DNA from: Scalindua_A sp046757465
GTDB taxonomy: Bacteria > Planctomycetota > Brocadiia > Brocadiales > Scalinduaceae
Direction: 5' to 3'
NCBI GenBank assembly: GCA_046757465.1
Contig: JBHHYH010000002.1
Location: forward strand, 1-64,000
DNA length: 64,000 bases
The notes below the pieces were generated by a model, which was not told the origin of the DNA, did no database searches, and saw nothing but the letters and a program-made list of their open reading frames with translations. Both the position numbers and the translations under genes were made by a program. Positions 15,844 through 25,116 of this stretch are shown one piece after another. Every line of letters begins with the position of its first letter. The first letter of the stretch is position 1.

Positions 15844-18150
15844 ATGAAGTTTAAGACAACCATAATCCTCTTAATAATAGCAGCCATCGGAGTAGCATAC
15901 ATTTTTCTGTATGAAAGGAAACAATACAGGACAGAAGAATGGGTGCTAAGGCAACAAATGGTCCTACCGGACTACAAGGTAGGCCAAATCAATAAAATTG
16001 AGATTAAAAAAGAGAAGGGTTCAATAGTCCTTGAGAATGTTGACGAAGAACATTGGAGAATGCTGGAACCTCTTCAGATAAGAGCTGATAAATCTGAAGT
16101 GACAGACATTCTTTCTCAATTTGAGTTTTTGGGAAAGATAGGGACTGTCAAAGAGGGTGAAGTAGAGAACTTTAACTTGAAAAATTACGGTCTTGAAAAA
16201 CCGCAAATTGTTGTCCATCTCTGGAAAAAAAGGGGTGGAACTTTAAAGGATATTGATGAGACAACAATAGGTGCTGAACCTAAATATACCATTAATATTG
16301 GTGATAAGCTGGCTGCAGGTCAAAATGATGTCTACATAAATGTGGAAGGAAACAAAGATGTTTTTGTTGTTACAGGAAAAATATTGGAAAAAGTTAATAA
16401 AGGCATAAACGATTTGAGAAATAAATGGGCCTTTGAGTTTGATAAAGATGCGATAGAAAGGGTTAAAATTCAAAGTGGTTCAAAAGACCCTATAGTGTGT
16501 TCCAAGGTAGATCAGCTCTGGTGGCTGTCACAACCTATTTCAGACCGTGGTGACAGCGAAAGGATCAGAGGCATTCTCAATGAATTAAAAAATATGAAGA
16601 TTGATAAAACAGATTTTGTATCGGATAGTAAAGACGATATATCTAAATATGGTTTAGACAAGCCAAGGCTTACGGTTAGTATTGGCTACAAAGATAAATC
16701 GCAAAGCATTCTCCTGGGACACAATCTGGACAACAAGGTTTATGCAAAGCGTGACGGCGAAAGTTCCATTTTTTTCTTACACGATGTTGTCATTCGTGAC
16801 CTTGATTTAGAACCAAACGATTTACGTGACAAACAACTGTTGAGATTCGATTCGATTGGAACTTATGGGATTGAAAAAGTAGACCTGAAATATCCTGATA
16901 CTACACTAACAATGGAAAAGACCAAACAGTATGATTGGATGATTAAGGCCCCCACTGAAATTCTGGCCGATAGAGACACAGTCAGGGAATTTATTGAGAA
17001 GATTAAGGATCTTCAAATTCAAAATTATGTTGACGATAGTGGTGAAAATTATGATGAATATGGTTTAGGAAAACCTCTTGTTGAAGTCTCGGTTTTCAGA
17101 AAAATTGGAGAAGGCGAAATCGTAAAATTTATGATTGGAAAAACCGATGAAGATGGTGGCTTGTGTTACGTAAGAAGAGATGGAGAAGATGCCGTATATT
17201 CTGTACCTACAGAAAACTTCTACGATGTAGCCGCAGGTGGATTTCTCGCATTTAGAGATAAAATAGTCTTGGAATTTCCTAAAGAAAATGCACAAAAGCT
17301 AGTTATCGATAGGGATGGAAAAACTTTTGTATGTCAGAAGGAAGTGGATAATGTAGAAAAATGGTTTTTAATCAGTCCCGTTAACGCAGAAGCAGACACC
17401 GATGCTGTAAATCAGGTGGTCTGGAACTTATCATTTTTTAAGGTTGACAAACTTGTCGCTCTGTCAGCAGAAGACCTGGGTAAATATGGGCTTGACAGCC
17501 CCAGTATAAAAGTCTCTGTGACGTATGAGGATTCTGGCAGTACCGAAGGTGACGAAGTAATCCTTGGTGAGAAAGAAGACTTAATAAAACCAAAAGAGAA
17601 AATTACAAGAACACTGTTAGTCGGGAGAAAATTAGAGCCGGAGAGAGATAAGACAAATTACTTCGCAAAACTAGCTGATGAAGATTTAATATTTCAAATA
17701 GGCTGGCCAGACGTCAGGGATTACAGCATAGAACTTGCATCAAAGTCACTGTTTGATTTTGACACCTCACAAGCAAATTATCTAAAGATAAAATACCCAG
17801 AAAAGGAATTGTCTTTACAAAAAAATGAAGATAAGAAATGGAAAATGATACAGCCTGAAGAAAAATTATTGGAAGGAAACTTTGCAGACCGTGTACTAAA
17901 CGCAATGAACGTCTTAAAGGCTGAGTCTGTCGTTCAATATTCAAGTGATAATCTATCAGAATTTGAACTTGACAACCCAAAGTTTAGCGTAACCGTAGGC
18001 TTTAAAGAAGGTGAAAATTCATTACTGGTAGGCAAAATAAAAGATACTGATTATTTTGTTATGAATAAGCCTCTAAATTTCATATACCGAGTAAGAAAAG
18101 ATAAGATAGAAGATCTCATAAATCAAAAAGGGTTGCCTGAAGTTCAATAA
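15844..18150 (+). CDS. DUF4340 repeat protein
   Basis: A 768-residue protein with one N-terminal membrane anchor (about residues 5-21) and at least five repeated DUF4340-type beta units. Each unit ends in a variant of Y-G-L-(D/E)-(K/S)-P followed by a strand V-x-V (near residues 115, 275, 400, 548 and 705). It follows the GldG-like gene by 18 bp, a common neighbour arrangement, so it probably works with the ABC complex on the outer side of the membrane. Biochemical role unknown. Confidence 0.85.
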   Translation: MKFKTTIILLIIAAIGVAYIFLYERKQYRTEEWVLRQQMVLPDYKVGQINKIEIKKEKGSIVLENVDEEHWRMLEPLQIRADKSEVTDILSQFEFLGKIGTVKEGEVENFNLKNYGLEKPQIVVHLWKKRGGTLKDIDETTIGAEPKYTINIGDKLAAGQNDVYINVEGNKDVFVVTGKILEKVNKGINDLRNKWAFEFDKDAIERVKIQSGSKDPIVCSKVDQLWWLSQPISDRGDSERIRGILNELKNMKIDKTDFVSDSKDDISKYGLDKPRLTVSIGYKDKSQSILLGHNLDNKVYAKRDGESSIFFLHDVVIRDLDLEPNDLRDKQLLRFDSIGTYGIEKVDLKYPDTTLTMEKTKQYDWMIKAPTEILADRDTVREFIEKIKDLQIQNYVDDSGENYDEYGLGKPLVEVSVFRKIGEGEIVKFMIGKTDEDGGLCYVRRDGEDAVYSVPTENFYDVAAGGFLAFRDKIVLEFPKENAQKLVIDRDGKTFVCQKEVDNVEKWFLISPVNAEADTDAVNQVVWNLSFFKVDKLVALSAEDLGKYGLDSPSIKVSVTYEDSGSTEGDEVILGEKEDLIKPKEKITRTLLVGRKLEPERDKTNYFAKLADEDLIFQIGWPDVRDYSIELASKSLFDFDTSQANYLKIKYPEKELSLQKNEDKKWKMIQPEEKLLEGNFADRVLNAMNVLKAESVVQYSSDNLSEFELDNPKFSVTVGFKEGENSLLVGKIKDTDYFVMNKPLNFIYRVRKDKIEDLINQKGLPEVQ

Positions 18151-18199
18151 TTTTCAGACCTCAAAGGATTAAGTTTTCTGCTTCTGAAAATTTCCAACC

Positions 18200-19195
18200 A
18201 TGATGCAATCAAAAGATATTAAAAATATTACGGACATCATTAAGGAAGAAAGTTACGTCCTTTCTAATTTAATTGATGAGATCGGGAAGGTAATTGTAGG
18301 GCAAAAATATCTCATAGAAAGATTATTAATTGGAATTTTGGCAAATGGTCATATCCTGTTAGAAGGCGTCCCCGGGTTAGCAAAAACCCTTTCTGTAATG
18401 TCACTGGCAAAAGCCGTTCGGGCAAAGTACCAAAGGATTCAATTCACTCCTGATCTCTTACCAGCAGACCTTATAGGCACACTTATTTACAATCCTCGTG
18501 ATGGTGAATTTACCACAAAAAAAGGACCTATCTTTGCAAATATCGTCCTCGCTGACGAAATAAACAGGGCGCCTGCAAAGGTTCAAAGTGCACTTTTGGA
18601 ATCCATGCAGGAAAAACAGGTAACGATCGGTGATAAAACATTTAAACTCGAAGAACCTTTCCTCGTCCTTGCAACACAAAATCCTATTGAGCAGGAAGGC
18701 ACATACCCTCTGCCAGAAGCACAGATTGATCGTTTCATGTTAAAATTAAACATAACCTATCCTAGTAAAACAGAAGAACGTGAGATTCTGGAAAGAATGG
18801 CCTTAACAAATACAAATAAAAACATAAACGCAATAATCTCTCCCCAAGATATAAAACGCTTACGTTCAGTAGTCGACCAAATTTATATTGACGACAAGAT
18901 AAAGGATTACATAGTTGACCTGGTATTTGCCTCTAGGGAACCCCAAAAATACAATCTTGATCTAGATGAATTTATCGAATACGGCGCATCTCCCAGGGCA
19001 ACCATTTATCTCACTATTGCAGCAAAAGCCTATGCCTTTCTCAAAGGTAGAGGTTATGTTACTCCACAAGACGTGAAATCCATAGGTATGGATGTGCTGC
19101 GGCATCGAATAATCATAACATACGAAGCTGAGGCAGAAGAAATGACCTCAGAAAAGATTATACAAAACATCTTTGATAATATAGAAGTTCCGTGA
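18200..19195 (+). CDS. MoxR-family AAA+ ATPase
   Basis: A 331-residue MoxR/RavA-type AAA+ chaperone-like ATPase. Visible: Walker A G-V-P-G-L-A-K-T (about 56-63), Walker B I-V-L-A-D-E-I-N-R-A (about 114-123), sensor 1 A-T-Q-N-P-I-E-Q-E-G-T-Y-P-L-P-E-A-Q-x-D-R (about 159-179), and the lid domain. MoxR proteins assist assembly of complexes and are usually followed by DUF58/VWA genes, which are absent here; instead it sits behind the ABC/DUF4340 genes. Starts at a tandem ATG-ATG without a Shine-Dalgarno sequence. Confidence 0.93.
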   Translation: MMQSKDIKNITDIIKEESYVLSNLIDEIGKVIVGQKYLIERLLIGILANGHILLEGVPGLAKTLSVMSLAKAVRAKYQRIQFTPDLLPADLIGTLIYNPRDGEFTTKKGPIFANIVLADEINRAPAKVQSALLESMQEKQVTIGDKTFKLEEPFLVLATQNPIEQEGTYPLPEAQIDRFMLKLNITYPSKTEEREILERMALTNTNKNINAIISPQDIKRLRSVVDQIYIDDKIKDYIVDLVFASREPQKYNLDLDEFIEYGASPRATIYLTIAAKAYAFLKGRGYVTPQDVKSIGMDVLRHRIIITYEAEAEEMTSEKIIQNIFDNIEVP

Positions 19196-19243
19196 CAGCA
19201 TTAAATCTTTAATTATTATACTGAGAAAATTAGGAGAATTAAT

Positions 19244-19930
19244 ATGAAGACTATTTACATAATTTTTTTAGTAATTTTCGCATTATCGATTATCCAAAGC
19301 TGTGCTACTTTAGACAAAACTGCCAAAGAAAAACAAGAAGTGGAAACTGCAGTAGTTGATGAAGAAGTATATAAGGATGTTCAAGAACTTAAAGCAATGC
19401 TTGGCTACGAGCCTAAGGATACAGGCTCTTTAGATAAAGAGAAGCTAAAACAACCTATCGAGCTTGGAATGAACTTAAAGCAGGTACAGGAACGATTTCC
19501 TGCGCCTGACAAATTCGAATACGACCCCATGACAAACAAGAAAGTAACTATGCTTTCAAGGGCAGCAGCAGGCGGGCGTTTTACCTTCTTTTTTTACGAG
19601 GACAAACTATATAAAATTGTTACTATAAAGAATTGGAAAAATTTTACTATACAGTTTGCAGAAGATAATATAAATAGTTTTACGAAGATCTTTTTAGAAA
19701 GCCATGGCGAACCTGATGCGATGGAAGCAGACGAGATGCATAAAAAAATGACGTGGTTAAAAAAAGATTTGGAAATAACACTTGAAGAGTTTAGTCTGAT
19801 GACACATCAGGGACTTAATAGAGTATTATCACTTGTGTATGCGGACAGAAACATTAGCCTACTGGCAAAAAACGATGAATCATTTGAATTATACAAAACA
19901 AAACGGAAGGATAGGGTTATAGATCAATAG
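19244..19930 (+). CDS. Predicted lipoprotein, unknown function
   Basis: A 228-residue protein with a lipoprotein signal peptide (I-I-Q-S-C, lipidated Cys at about residue 20). The mature part contains an acidic linker, then a mixed alpha/beta domain with Y-D-P-M-T-N-K and F-T-F-F-F-Y-E-D-K-L-Y-K-I motifs. It resembles small SmpA/BamE-like outer-membrane proteins in the order of strands, but this is only an impression. A TAGGAG ribosome site precedes the ATG. Confidence 0.6.
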   Translation: MKTIYIIFLVIFALSIIQSCATLDKTAKEKQEVETAVVDEEVYKDVQELKAMLGYEPKDTGSLDKEKLKQPIELGMNLKQVQERFPAPDKFEYDPMTNKKVTMLSRAAAGGRFTFFFYEDKLYKIVTIKNWKNFTIQFAEDNINSFTKIFLESHGEPDAMEADEMHKKMTWLKKDLEITLEEFSLMTHQGLNRVLSLVYADRNISLLAKNDESFELYKTKRKDRVIDQ

Positions 19931-19948
19931 AATGTGTTTTGCTCCTTA

Positions 19949-19984
19949 CAAAAACATGTCTGGTCCGTCCGACATGCTTTTTGT
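19949..19984 (+). terminator. Probable rho-independent terminator
   Basis: ACATGTC and GACATG form a stem around a 10-base loop, with A-rich 5' and T-rich (CTTTTTG) 3' flanks. It follows the lipoprotein gene and could serve the whole cluster that starts at 12580. Confidence 0.55.
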
Positions 19985-20017
19985 CTTGCTGTCGAGCCTA
20001 GTCTCCAACTAAGTAAA

Positions 20018-20512
20018 TCACCACTTGCTACCTGCATACCATTCTGACCACGGTTCCCACTCAACATATTTACCACCATCTGACAGCCAATACTGCTGCC
20101 CTTCTCTCCAACGCATACTTTCTATATAATCTGTAGATCTTGTCTGAGTCTGCTTTACCTTTGCATAAAAATAGCAGTCTACTTGATGGAAATTGATCTT
20201 TTTTTTGTCATGCACCTCTGTAAGCTCAAGGTCTTCCATGGTAAGAGTATTTGATTTTAGCTTTTCCTCATCAACAACAACTTCGTATGTAGTTATCTCT
20301 TTTACCCTTACGGTAACACCTTTAGGTTTTTGAGCTGGAATATCAATTGGATTTTCTGATGGTGCAAATGGCATATGCCAGCTATCTGGTGGCTTTCTAA
20401 TAAAGTCCCTCGACTCCTCCGCCCGAATAATCCCGTTAATTGTGAGATTTAATATAATAAAGATAAATAAAACTGTCATTGGAGTTACAAATCTTTTAAA
20501 ATTGTTTTTCAT
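20018..20512 (-). CDS. Exported hypothetical protein (164 aa)
   Basis: I do not recognise the family. It has a cleavable-looking signal peptide (hydrophobic stretch about residues 12-28, then A-E-E-S). A Pro-rich segment follows, then a domain with V-V-V-D-E-E-K-L and a tryptophan-rich C-terminus (W-L-S-D-G-G-K-Y-V-E-W-E-P-W-S-E-W). Convergent with the lipoprotein gene. An AAGGTGAAAAG Shine-Dalgarno stretch precedes the ATG. Confidence 0.6.
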   Translation of the reverse strand: MKNNFKRFVTPMTVLFIFIILNLTINGIIRAEESRDFIRKPPDSWHMPFAPSENPIDIPAQKPKGVTVRVKEITTYEVVVDEEKLKSNTLTMEDLELTEVHDKKKINFHQVDCYFYAKVKQTQTRSTDYIESMRWREGQQYWLSDGGKYVEWEPWSEWYAGSKW

Positions 20513-20753
20513 CTTTTCACCTTTCCTTTTAAAAACTCGTACTATTTATATGAATTTAATTAATCAAATTAATCTCTAAATTTTACATTAAAAACAATAA
20601 TTGTCAATAAATTCCTTGTATTATAAGAACTTTACCAAACTTTTGATTCTAAATTGACGCATCAAAAAATATTTGTTGAAATGGCAGTGAAAATCAGGTA
20701 GAAATAACTCTTTAAATTATGGCAACTTTTAGTCATACAAATGGTTATTGAAA

Positions 20754-22676
20754 ATGGTGAAGATAAAATTACCCGGTGGTATCGAAAGAAAATATAAAGA
20801 TAAAGTAACTGTTAGGAATGTGGCTAATGATATTTCTACCAAGAATCATGGGTCGGCAATTGCAGGCAAGCTCAATAGTACGCTTGTAGACCTTGATTAT
20901 GCGATTGAGACAGATACAAAATTAGATCTCGTAATGGATAATTCTGAAGAAGGCCTTGAAATACTCAGACACAGTACTGCTCATGTTATGGCCCAGGCCG
21001 TTACTCGCTTGTATCCGGATGTTAAACTCGGTATAGGTCCTTCCATCAAGGACGGATTCTATTATGATTTTGATTTGGGAAGAACGCTGACCCAGGAAGA
21101 CCTTGAAAAGATAGAAGAGGAGATGAAAAGGATTATTGGGGCAGATGAGCCATTTAAACGCTCAGAAGAACCTCGTGAGGATGCCATAAAAAGGATGGAA
21201 AAATTAAACCAGCGGTATAAAGTGGAACTCATCAAAGGTCTGCAAGACCAAACTGTTTCTTTCTATACACAGGGTGATTTTATCGATCTATGCAAAGGTC
21301 CACATGTGTCCAGCACTAAGAAGATTGGGGCCTTTAAACTCCTAAGCGTTGCAGGAGCATACTGGCGTGGAAAAGAAACCAATCCGATGCTTCAGAGGAT
21401 TTATGGTACGGTATTTACAAGTAAGAAAGAATTAGATAAACACCTTAAGCTTTTAGAGGAGATAAAAAAACGTGATCATAGAAAGATTGGTGTAGCATTA
21501 GATCTTTACAGCTTTCAAGATAATGGTGGCGCTGGCCTCGTTTTCTGGCATCCAAAAGGAGGCGTAATCAGGAACATTATTGAAACATTTTGGAGGGAAG
21601 AACACTATAAGCGTGGTTACGACTTAATTTACAGCCCTCATATTGCGAAAATAGACCTCTGGGAAAAAAGCGGCCATCTGGATTTCTATAAAGAGAGTAT
21701 GTTTTCCCCTATAGATGTGGAAGGGCAGGAGTATATTTTAAGGCCAATGAATTGTCCTTTTGCAATACTTATGTATAAAACAAAGATACGTAGTTACCGT
21801 GATTTACCCTTAAGATGGGGAGAGCTTGGTACTGTATATAGATACGAGAGGTCAGGCGTGTTACACGGACTCTTGCGAGTTCGTGGTTTCACTCAGGACG
21901 ATTCCCATATCTTCTGCAGACCGGATCAATTAAAGGATGAGATAGTAGGCGTTATAGATCTAGCACAGTATATGCTTGAGAGCTTCGGATTTGAAGAGTA
22001 CGAAATAGAACTTGCAGTCAGAGGCATGGGGGAAGAGGAAAAATATATAGGCGACAACGAAAAATGGGTTCTCGCTGAAGAAGCCTTAAGATCTGCCCTT
22101 GAAGAGAAGGAGCTGGATTTTGTGAGAATGGAAGGTGAGGCAAAATTTTACGGCCCTGCAATCGATATAAAGATCAAGGATGCACTGGGCAGAGGTTGGC
22201 AGGGGCCAACTATTCAGGTAGATTTTAATCTGCCTGAAAGATTCGATGTTAATTATATTGACACAGATGGTTTGCAGCATAAAGTAGTAATGGTACACCG
22301 CACGGTACTTGGCGCTATGGAGAGATTTCTCGGATGTTTGATAGAACATTATGCCGGCGATTTCCCTCTTTGGTTGGCGCCAACACAGGTTAGGATACTT
22401 CCCATAACAGACAATCACAATGATTATGGCATCAGAATAAAGAATAAGTTATCAGAGATGGGGATTCGTTCAGACTGTGATTTGAGGAATGCGAAGATAG
22501 GTTATAAGATTAGAGAAGGTACTTTAGAGAAAATCCCATATCTTCTTATTATAGGTGATAAAGAAATAGAAGAAGAAACTGTATCGGTAAGAAGTCGAAA
22601 AAAGGGTAATGAGGGTCCGATACCTTTATCGCAATTTATAGAATGTGTTGAAAAGACAGTAAAAGATAAAGCTTAG
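20754..22676 (+). CDS. thrS: Threonyl-tRNA synthetase
   Basis: About 640 residues, full length. Domains: TGS (about 1-60), the editing domain with H-S-T-A-H-V-M-A-Q-A-V (about 73-83) and C-K-G-P-H-V (about 180-185), the class II catalytic core (about 240-535) with R-P-M-N-C-P-F (zinc-binding Cys), the R-Y-E-R-S-G-V-L-H-G-L region and H-R-T-V-L-G-A-M-E-R, and the anticodon-binding domain. Charges tRNA-Thr. A TTG (20748) lies two codons before ATG 20754; I prefer the ATG. No Shine-Dalgarno sequence is visible. First gene of the classic thrS-infC-rpmI-rplT-pheST order. Confidence 0.96.
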   Translation: MVKIKLPGGIERKYKDKVTVRNVANDISTKNHGSAIAGKLNSTLVDLDYAIETDTKLDLVMDNSEEGLEILRHSTAHVMAQAVTRLYPDVKLGIGPSIKDGFYYDFDLGRTLTQEDLEKIEEEMKRIIGADEPFKRSEEPREDAIKRMEKLNQRYKVELIKGLQDQTVSFYTQGDFIDLCKGPHVSSTKKIGAFKLLSVAGAYWRGKETNPMLQRIYGTVFTSKKELDKHLKLLEEIKKRDHRKIGVALDLYSFQDNGGAGLVFWHPKGGVIRNIIETFWREEHYKRGYDLIYSPHIAKIDLWEKSGHLDFYKESMFSPIDVEGQEYILRPMNCPFAILMYKTKIRSYRDLPLRWGELGTVYRYERSGVLHGLLRVRGFTQDDSHIFCRPDQLKDEIVGVIDLAQYMLESFGFEEYEIELAVRGMGEEEKYIGDNEKWVLAEEALRSALEEKELDFVRMEGEAKFYGPAIDIKIKDALGRGWQGPTIQVDFNLPERFDVNYIDTDGLQHKVVMVHRTVLGAMERFLGCLIEHYAGDFPLWLAPTQVRILPITDNHNDYGIRIKNKLSEMGIRSDCDLRNAKIGYKIREGTLEKIPYLLIIGDKEIEEETVSVRSRKKGNEGPIPLSQFIECVEKTVKDKA

Positions 22677-22720
22677 TTCTTACTTCAACTGAATTTTTTT
22701 AAGAATGGAGGTGATGTTAT

Positions 22721-23221
22721 ATCCCGCCGAGATACATAAGGATTAATCAACGGATATCTGCTACAAATGTGAGGCTTATTGATGAAAATGGTGTTCAGCA
22801 AGGTATAGTAAAAAAGGTGGATGCTCTTAAGAGGGCAATGGAGTTGAGTTTGGATTTGGTTGAGGTCTCACCAGATACCGATCCGCCAGTTTGTCGTATT
22901 CTAAGTTATGGCAAATATAAATACAAGCAGAGTAAAAAAGTTCACAAAAAACATCGCGGAGTTCAATTAAAGGAAATTAGAATAAGGCCAAAAATTGGCG
23001 AACATGATCTTCAGACAAAGATCAAACAGGCAAGGAAGTTTCTTGAGAGGAAGGATAGAGTACTCGTAAACATGATGTTCAGGGGGCGTGAGATGGCACA
23101 TAGGGACATGGCCCAAGATGTATTTGGGAAATTCTCAGAAGCCCTGGATGATATCGCTAAAGTAGAAACACAGGCAAGAAGCAAAGGTCGAAGCATGGGT
23201 ATTATCCTGTCGCCAAAGTAA
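22721..23221 (+). CDS. infC: Translation initiation factor IF-3, AUC start
   Basis: About 166 residues. IF-3 N-domain with R-I-N-Q-R-I-S-A-T-N-V-R-L-I-D-E-N-G (residues 8-25) and C-domain with the E-I-R-I-R-P-K-I-G-E-H-D (about 86-97) and M-F-R-G-R-E-M-A-H (about 120-128) motifs. No ATG, GTG or TTG lies upstream of the conserved R-I-N; the first standard start, GTG 22769, would delete it. A strong GGAGGTGAT (22707-22715) sits 9 bases before ATC at 22721, so the start is most likely AUC. Rare infC start codons (AUU in E. coli) let IF-3 repress its own translation, so the same control is likely here. Confidence 0.9.
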   Translation: MPPRYIRINQRISATNVRLIDENGVQQGIVKKVDALKRAMELSLDLVEVSPDTDPPVCRILSYGKYKYKQSKKVHKKHRGVQLKEIRIRPKIGEHDLQTKIKQARKFLERKDRVLVNMMFRGREMAHRDMAQDVFGKFSEALDDIAKVETQARSKGRSMGIILSPK

Positions 23222-23244
23222 ATTTAAGTAGAAAGGAGGTTATA

Positions 23245-23442
23245 ATGCCTAAATTAAAAACTCATAGTGGTCTTAAGAAGAGGGTTAAAGTTTCTCCTAA
23301 AGGTAAGATCAAAAGACAGAAGGCATTTTCAAGCCATCTAATGTCAGGGAAAAGCGGAAACCGCCGAAGGAAGCTAAGGAAAAAAACCCTTGTCACAAAA
23401 AATTATACGAAGGTAATGTTACGTTCATTAGGAAAAAGTTAA
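23245..23442 (+). CDS. rpmI: 50S ribosomal protein L35
   Basis: A 65-residue basic protein starting M-P-K-L-K-T-H-S-G-L-K-K-R, the L35 signature, with the S-S-H-L-M-S-G-K-S-G-N-R-R-R-K-L motif. Preceded by AAAGGAGG. Located between infC and rplT, the usual order. Part of the large ribosomal subunit. Confidence 0.97.
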   Translation: MPKLKTHSGLKKRVKVSPKGKIKRQKAFSSHLMSGKSGNRRRKLRKKTLVTKNYTKVMLRSLGKS

Positions 23443-23483
23443 TAGAAATCTCGAAATAAAAACATAAGAAAGAAGGTCTAAGA

Positions 23484-23837
23484 ATGCCAAGAGCAAAAAA
23501 AGGTGCAGCAAGAAAGAGTGCCAGAAAAAGAGTCCTAAAAGCTACTAAAGGATATTGGGGTGGTAGAAGCAAGCTCTACAGTAAGGCAAGTGAAACTTAT
23601 GTACGAGCAATGGCCTATGCCTTTAGGGATAGAAAACGCAAAAAAAGAGACTTCAGAAGACTGTGGATAATACGCATAAATGCGGCCGCTAAACAACGGG
23701 GGATGAATTATAGTCGGTTCATCAATGGATTAACAAAAGCCAATGTTGAAATTGACAGAAAGATGTTATCAGAGGCAGCGGTTAATGATCCGACGGCATT
23801 TGATGAATTAGTTGAATTATCAAAGCAGCATGTCTAG
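23484..23837 (+). CDS. rplT: 50S ribosomal protein L20
   Basis: A 117-residue basic protein with the L20 pattern: the basic N-terminal extension, A-K-G-Y-W-G-G-R-S-K-L-Y (about 20-31), Y-A-F-R-D-R-K-R-K-K-R-D-F-R (about 47-60), and L-W-I-I-R-I-N-A-A (about 61-69). In many bacteria L20 also represses this operon. Upstream GAAGG ribosome site. Confidence 0.97.
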   Translation: MPRAKKGAARKSARKRVLKATKGYWGGRSKLYSKASETYVRAMAYAFRDRKRKKRDFRRLWIIRINAAAKQRGMNYSRFINGLTKANVEIDRKMLSEAAVNDPTAFDELVELSKQHV

Positions 23838-24026
23838 TTAATTTTTCCATATCCCACAAGGATTAGATTGTGTAGGTAAAATTTTTTAACTTCAAGAGAT
23901 TGTATAAATTCCAATACGTCAATGTCTATTCCACTTCCCTCCAATTTTACTTTTTAGCTCTACTTGAAATAGTTCTTTCCCGTAATATTTCTTCAGACAA
24001 TTCATCTTCTTTTGAAATTGATTCTT
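23838..24026. other. Gap between rplT and pheS
   Basis: AT- and C-rich leader of 189 bp with no gene, no obvious leader peptide rich in Phe, and no clear terminator stem. There is no Shine-Dalgarno sequence before pheS. Confidence 0.4.
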
Positions 24027-25112
24027 ATGCAAGAACGGTTAAGTGAATTACAAAATCAGGCAAAGGGCGATTTAGCAAAGGCTAAATCGCTAGATGAAGT
24101 TGAACAGGTAAGGACCAAATATCTTGGAAGAAAAGGCGTTATTAACGAAATAATAAAGGCTATCCCAAGCTTACGTCCTGAACAGAGGTCAACTATAGGG
24201 AAATCAGCAAACAAGCTTAAGCAGGAGATTAGTAAATGGATAGAAGAGACAAAAGGGAAATTTGTCGTTGAAGAACGTGCTTCAGGTGCTAAAGAGTTGT
24301 TTGATTTGTCATTACCGGGTAAACAAAAACCCTATGGACAAAAACATCCTATTACGCAAGCTATCGATGAAATTAAAGGGATCTTTAGCAAACTGGGTTT
24401 TGACATTGAGTACGGTCCAGAAGTCGAACTCGAATATTACAACTTTGATGCCTTGAATATCCCACCGGACCATCCGTCAAGAGAAGACTTTGATACATTT
24501 TATCTGCTTGCCCCCAGTGCTAGCCCCTATGCTTCCTTGCGGAAGCAAGGAATAGGGGCTGTGGGGGAAGGAGGGGACAACAAACTCCTTTTAAGGAGCC
24601 AGACCTCAACGGTGCAAATAAGGGTAATGAAAGAGAATAAACCCCCTATCAGGATGATTGCCCCGGGGAAAGTATTCCGTCCAGATACAGTTGATGCCCG
24701 TCATGCCTCCATGTTTCATCAGATCGAGGGTTTAATGGTAGATGAAGGCGTCAGCTTCAGTGATTTAAAATTTATTTTAACCTTCTTTGCCAAAGCATAC
24801 TTCGGACAAGATATAAAAATGAGATTTCGCCCTTCTTTCTTCCCCTTCACCGAACCAAGTGCAGAGGTAGATATTTCGTGCTCTATCTGTAAGGGAAAAG
24901 GATGTAGTGTCTGCGCTTACGGCGGTTGGGTTGAGGTATTGGGTGCAGGTATGGTAGACCCCAATGTCTTTGAGGCAGTCGGTTACGATGCTGAAAAGTA
25001 TACGGGGTTTGCATTTGGTTTGGGTGTGGAAAGACTAGCAATGCTCAGGTATGGAATAGATGACATCAGGCTTTTCATCGAAAATGATATGAGATTCTTA
25101 TCACAATTTTAA
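24027..25112 (+). CDS. pheS: Phenylalanyl-tRNA synthetase alpha subunit with in-frame palindrome insertion
   Basis: About 361 residues; catalytic subunit of the alpha2-beta2 enzyme. N-terminal coiled coil (about 1-80), then the class II core with H-P-I-T-Q (about 109-113), the F-R-P-D-T-V-D-A-R-H region, and V-L-G-A-G-M-V-D-P plus G-F-A-F-G-L-G-V-E-R-L-A-M near the C-terminus. Between Y-N-F-D-A-L-N and L-L-L-R-S-Q-T-S about 25 residues (about 160-185) are encoded by a palindromic repeat (24512-24568). Thermus PheS also has extra residues in this loop, so it tolerates insertions. ATG 24027 is preferred to an in-frame TTG at 24012. Confidence 0.95.
   Translation: MQERLSELQNQAKGDLAKAKSLDEVEQVRTKYLGRKGVINEIIKAIPSLRPEQRSTIGKSANKLKQEISKWIEETKGKFVVEERASGAKELFDLSLPGKQKPYGQKHPITQAIDEIKGIFSKLGFDIEYGPEVELEYYNFDALNIPPDHPSREDFDTFYLLAPSASPYASLRKQGIGAVGEGGDNKLLLRSQTSTVQIRVMKENKPPIRMIAPGKVFRPDTVDARHASMFHQIEGLMVDEGVSFSDLKFILTFFAKAYFGQDIKMRFRPSFFPFTEPSAEVDISCSICKGKGCSVCAYGGWVEVLGAGMVDPNVFEAVGYDAEKYTGFAFGLGVERLAMLRYGIDDIRLFIENDMRFLSQF
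24512..24568. repeat. Palindromic repeat inside pheS
   Basis: CCCCCAGTGCTAGCCCCTAT ... ATAGGGGCTGTGGGGG with an inner CTTCCTTGC / GCAAGGA pairing forms a long hairpin. The outer boxes match the inner hairpin of the MITE at 8562-8728 (CCCCCACTGCTAGC ... GCTGTGGGGG). The reading frame stays open across it. Confidence 0.85.
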
Positions 25113-25116
25113 AACT

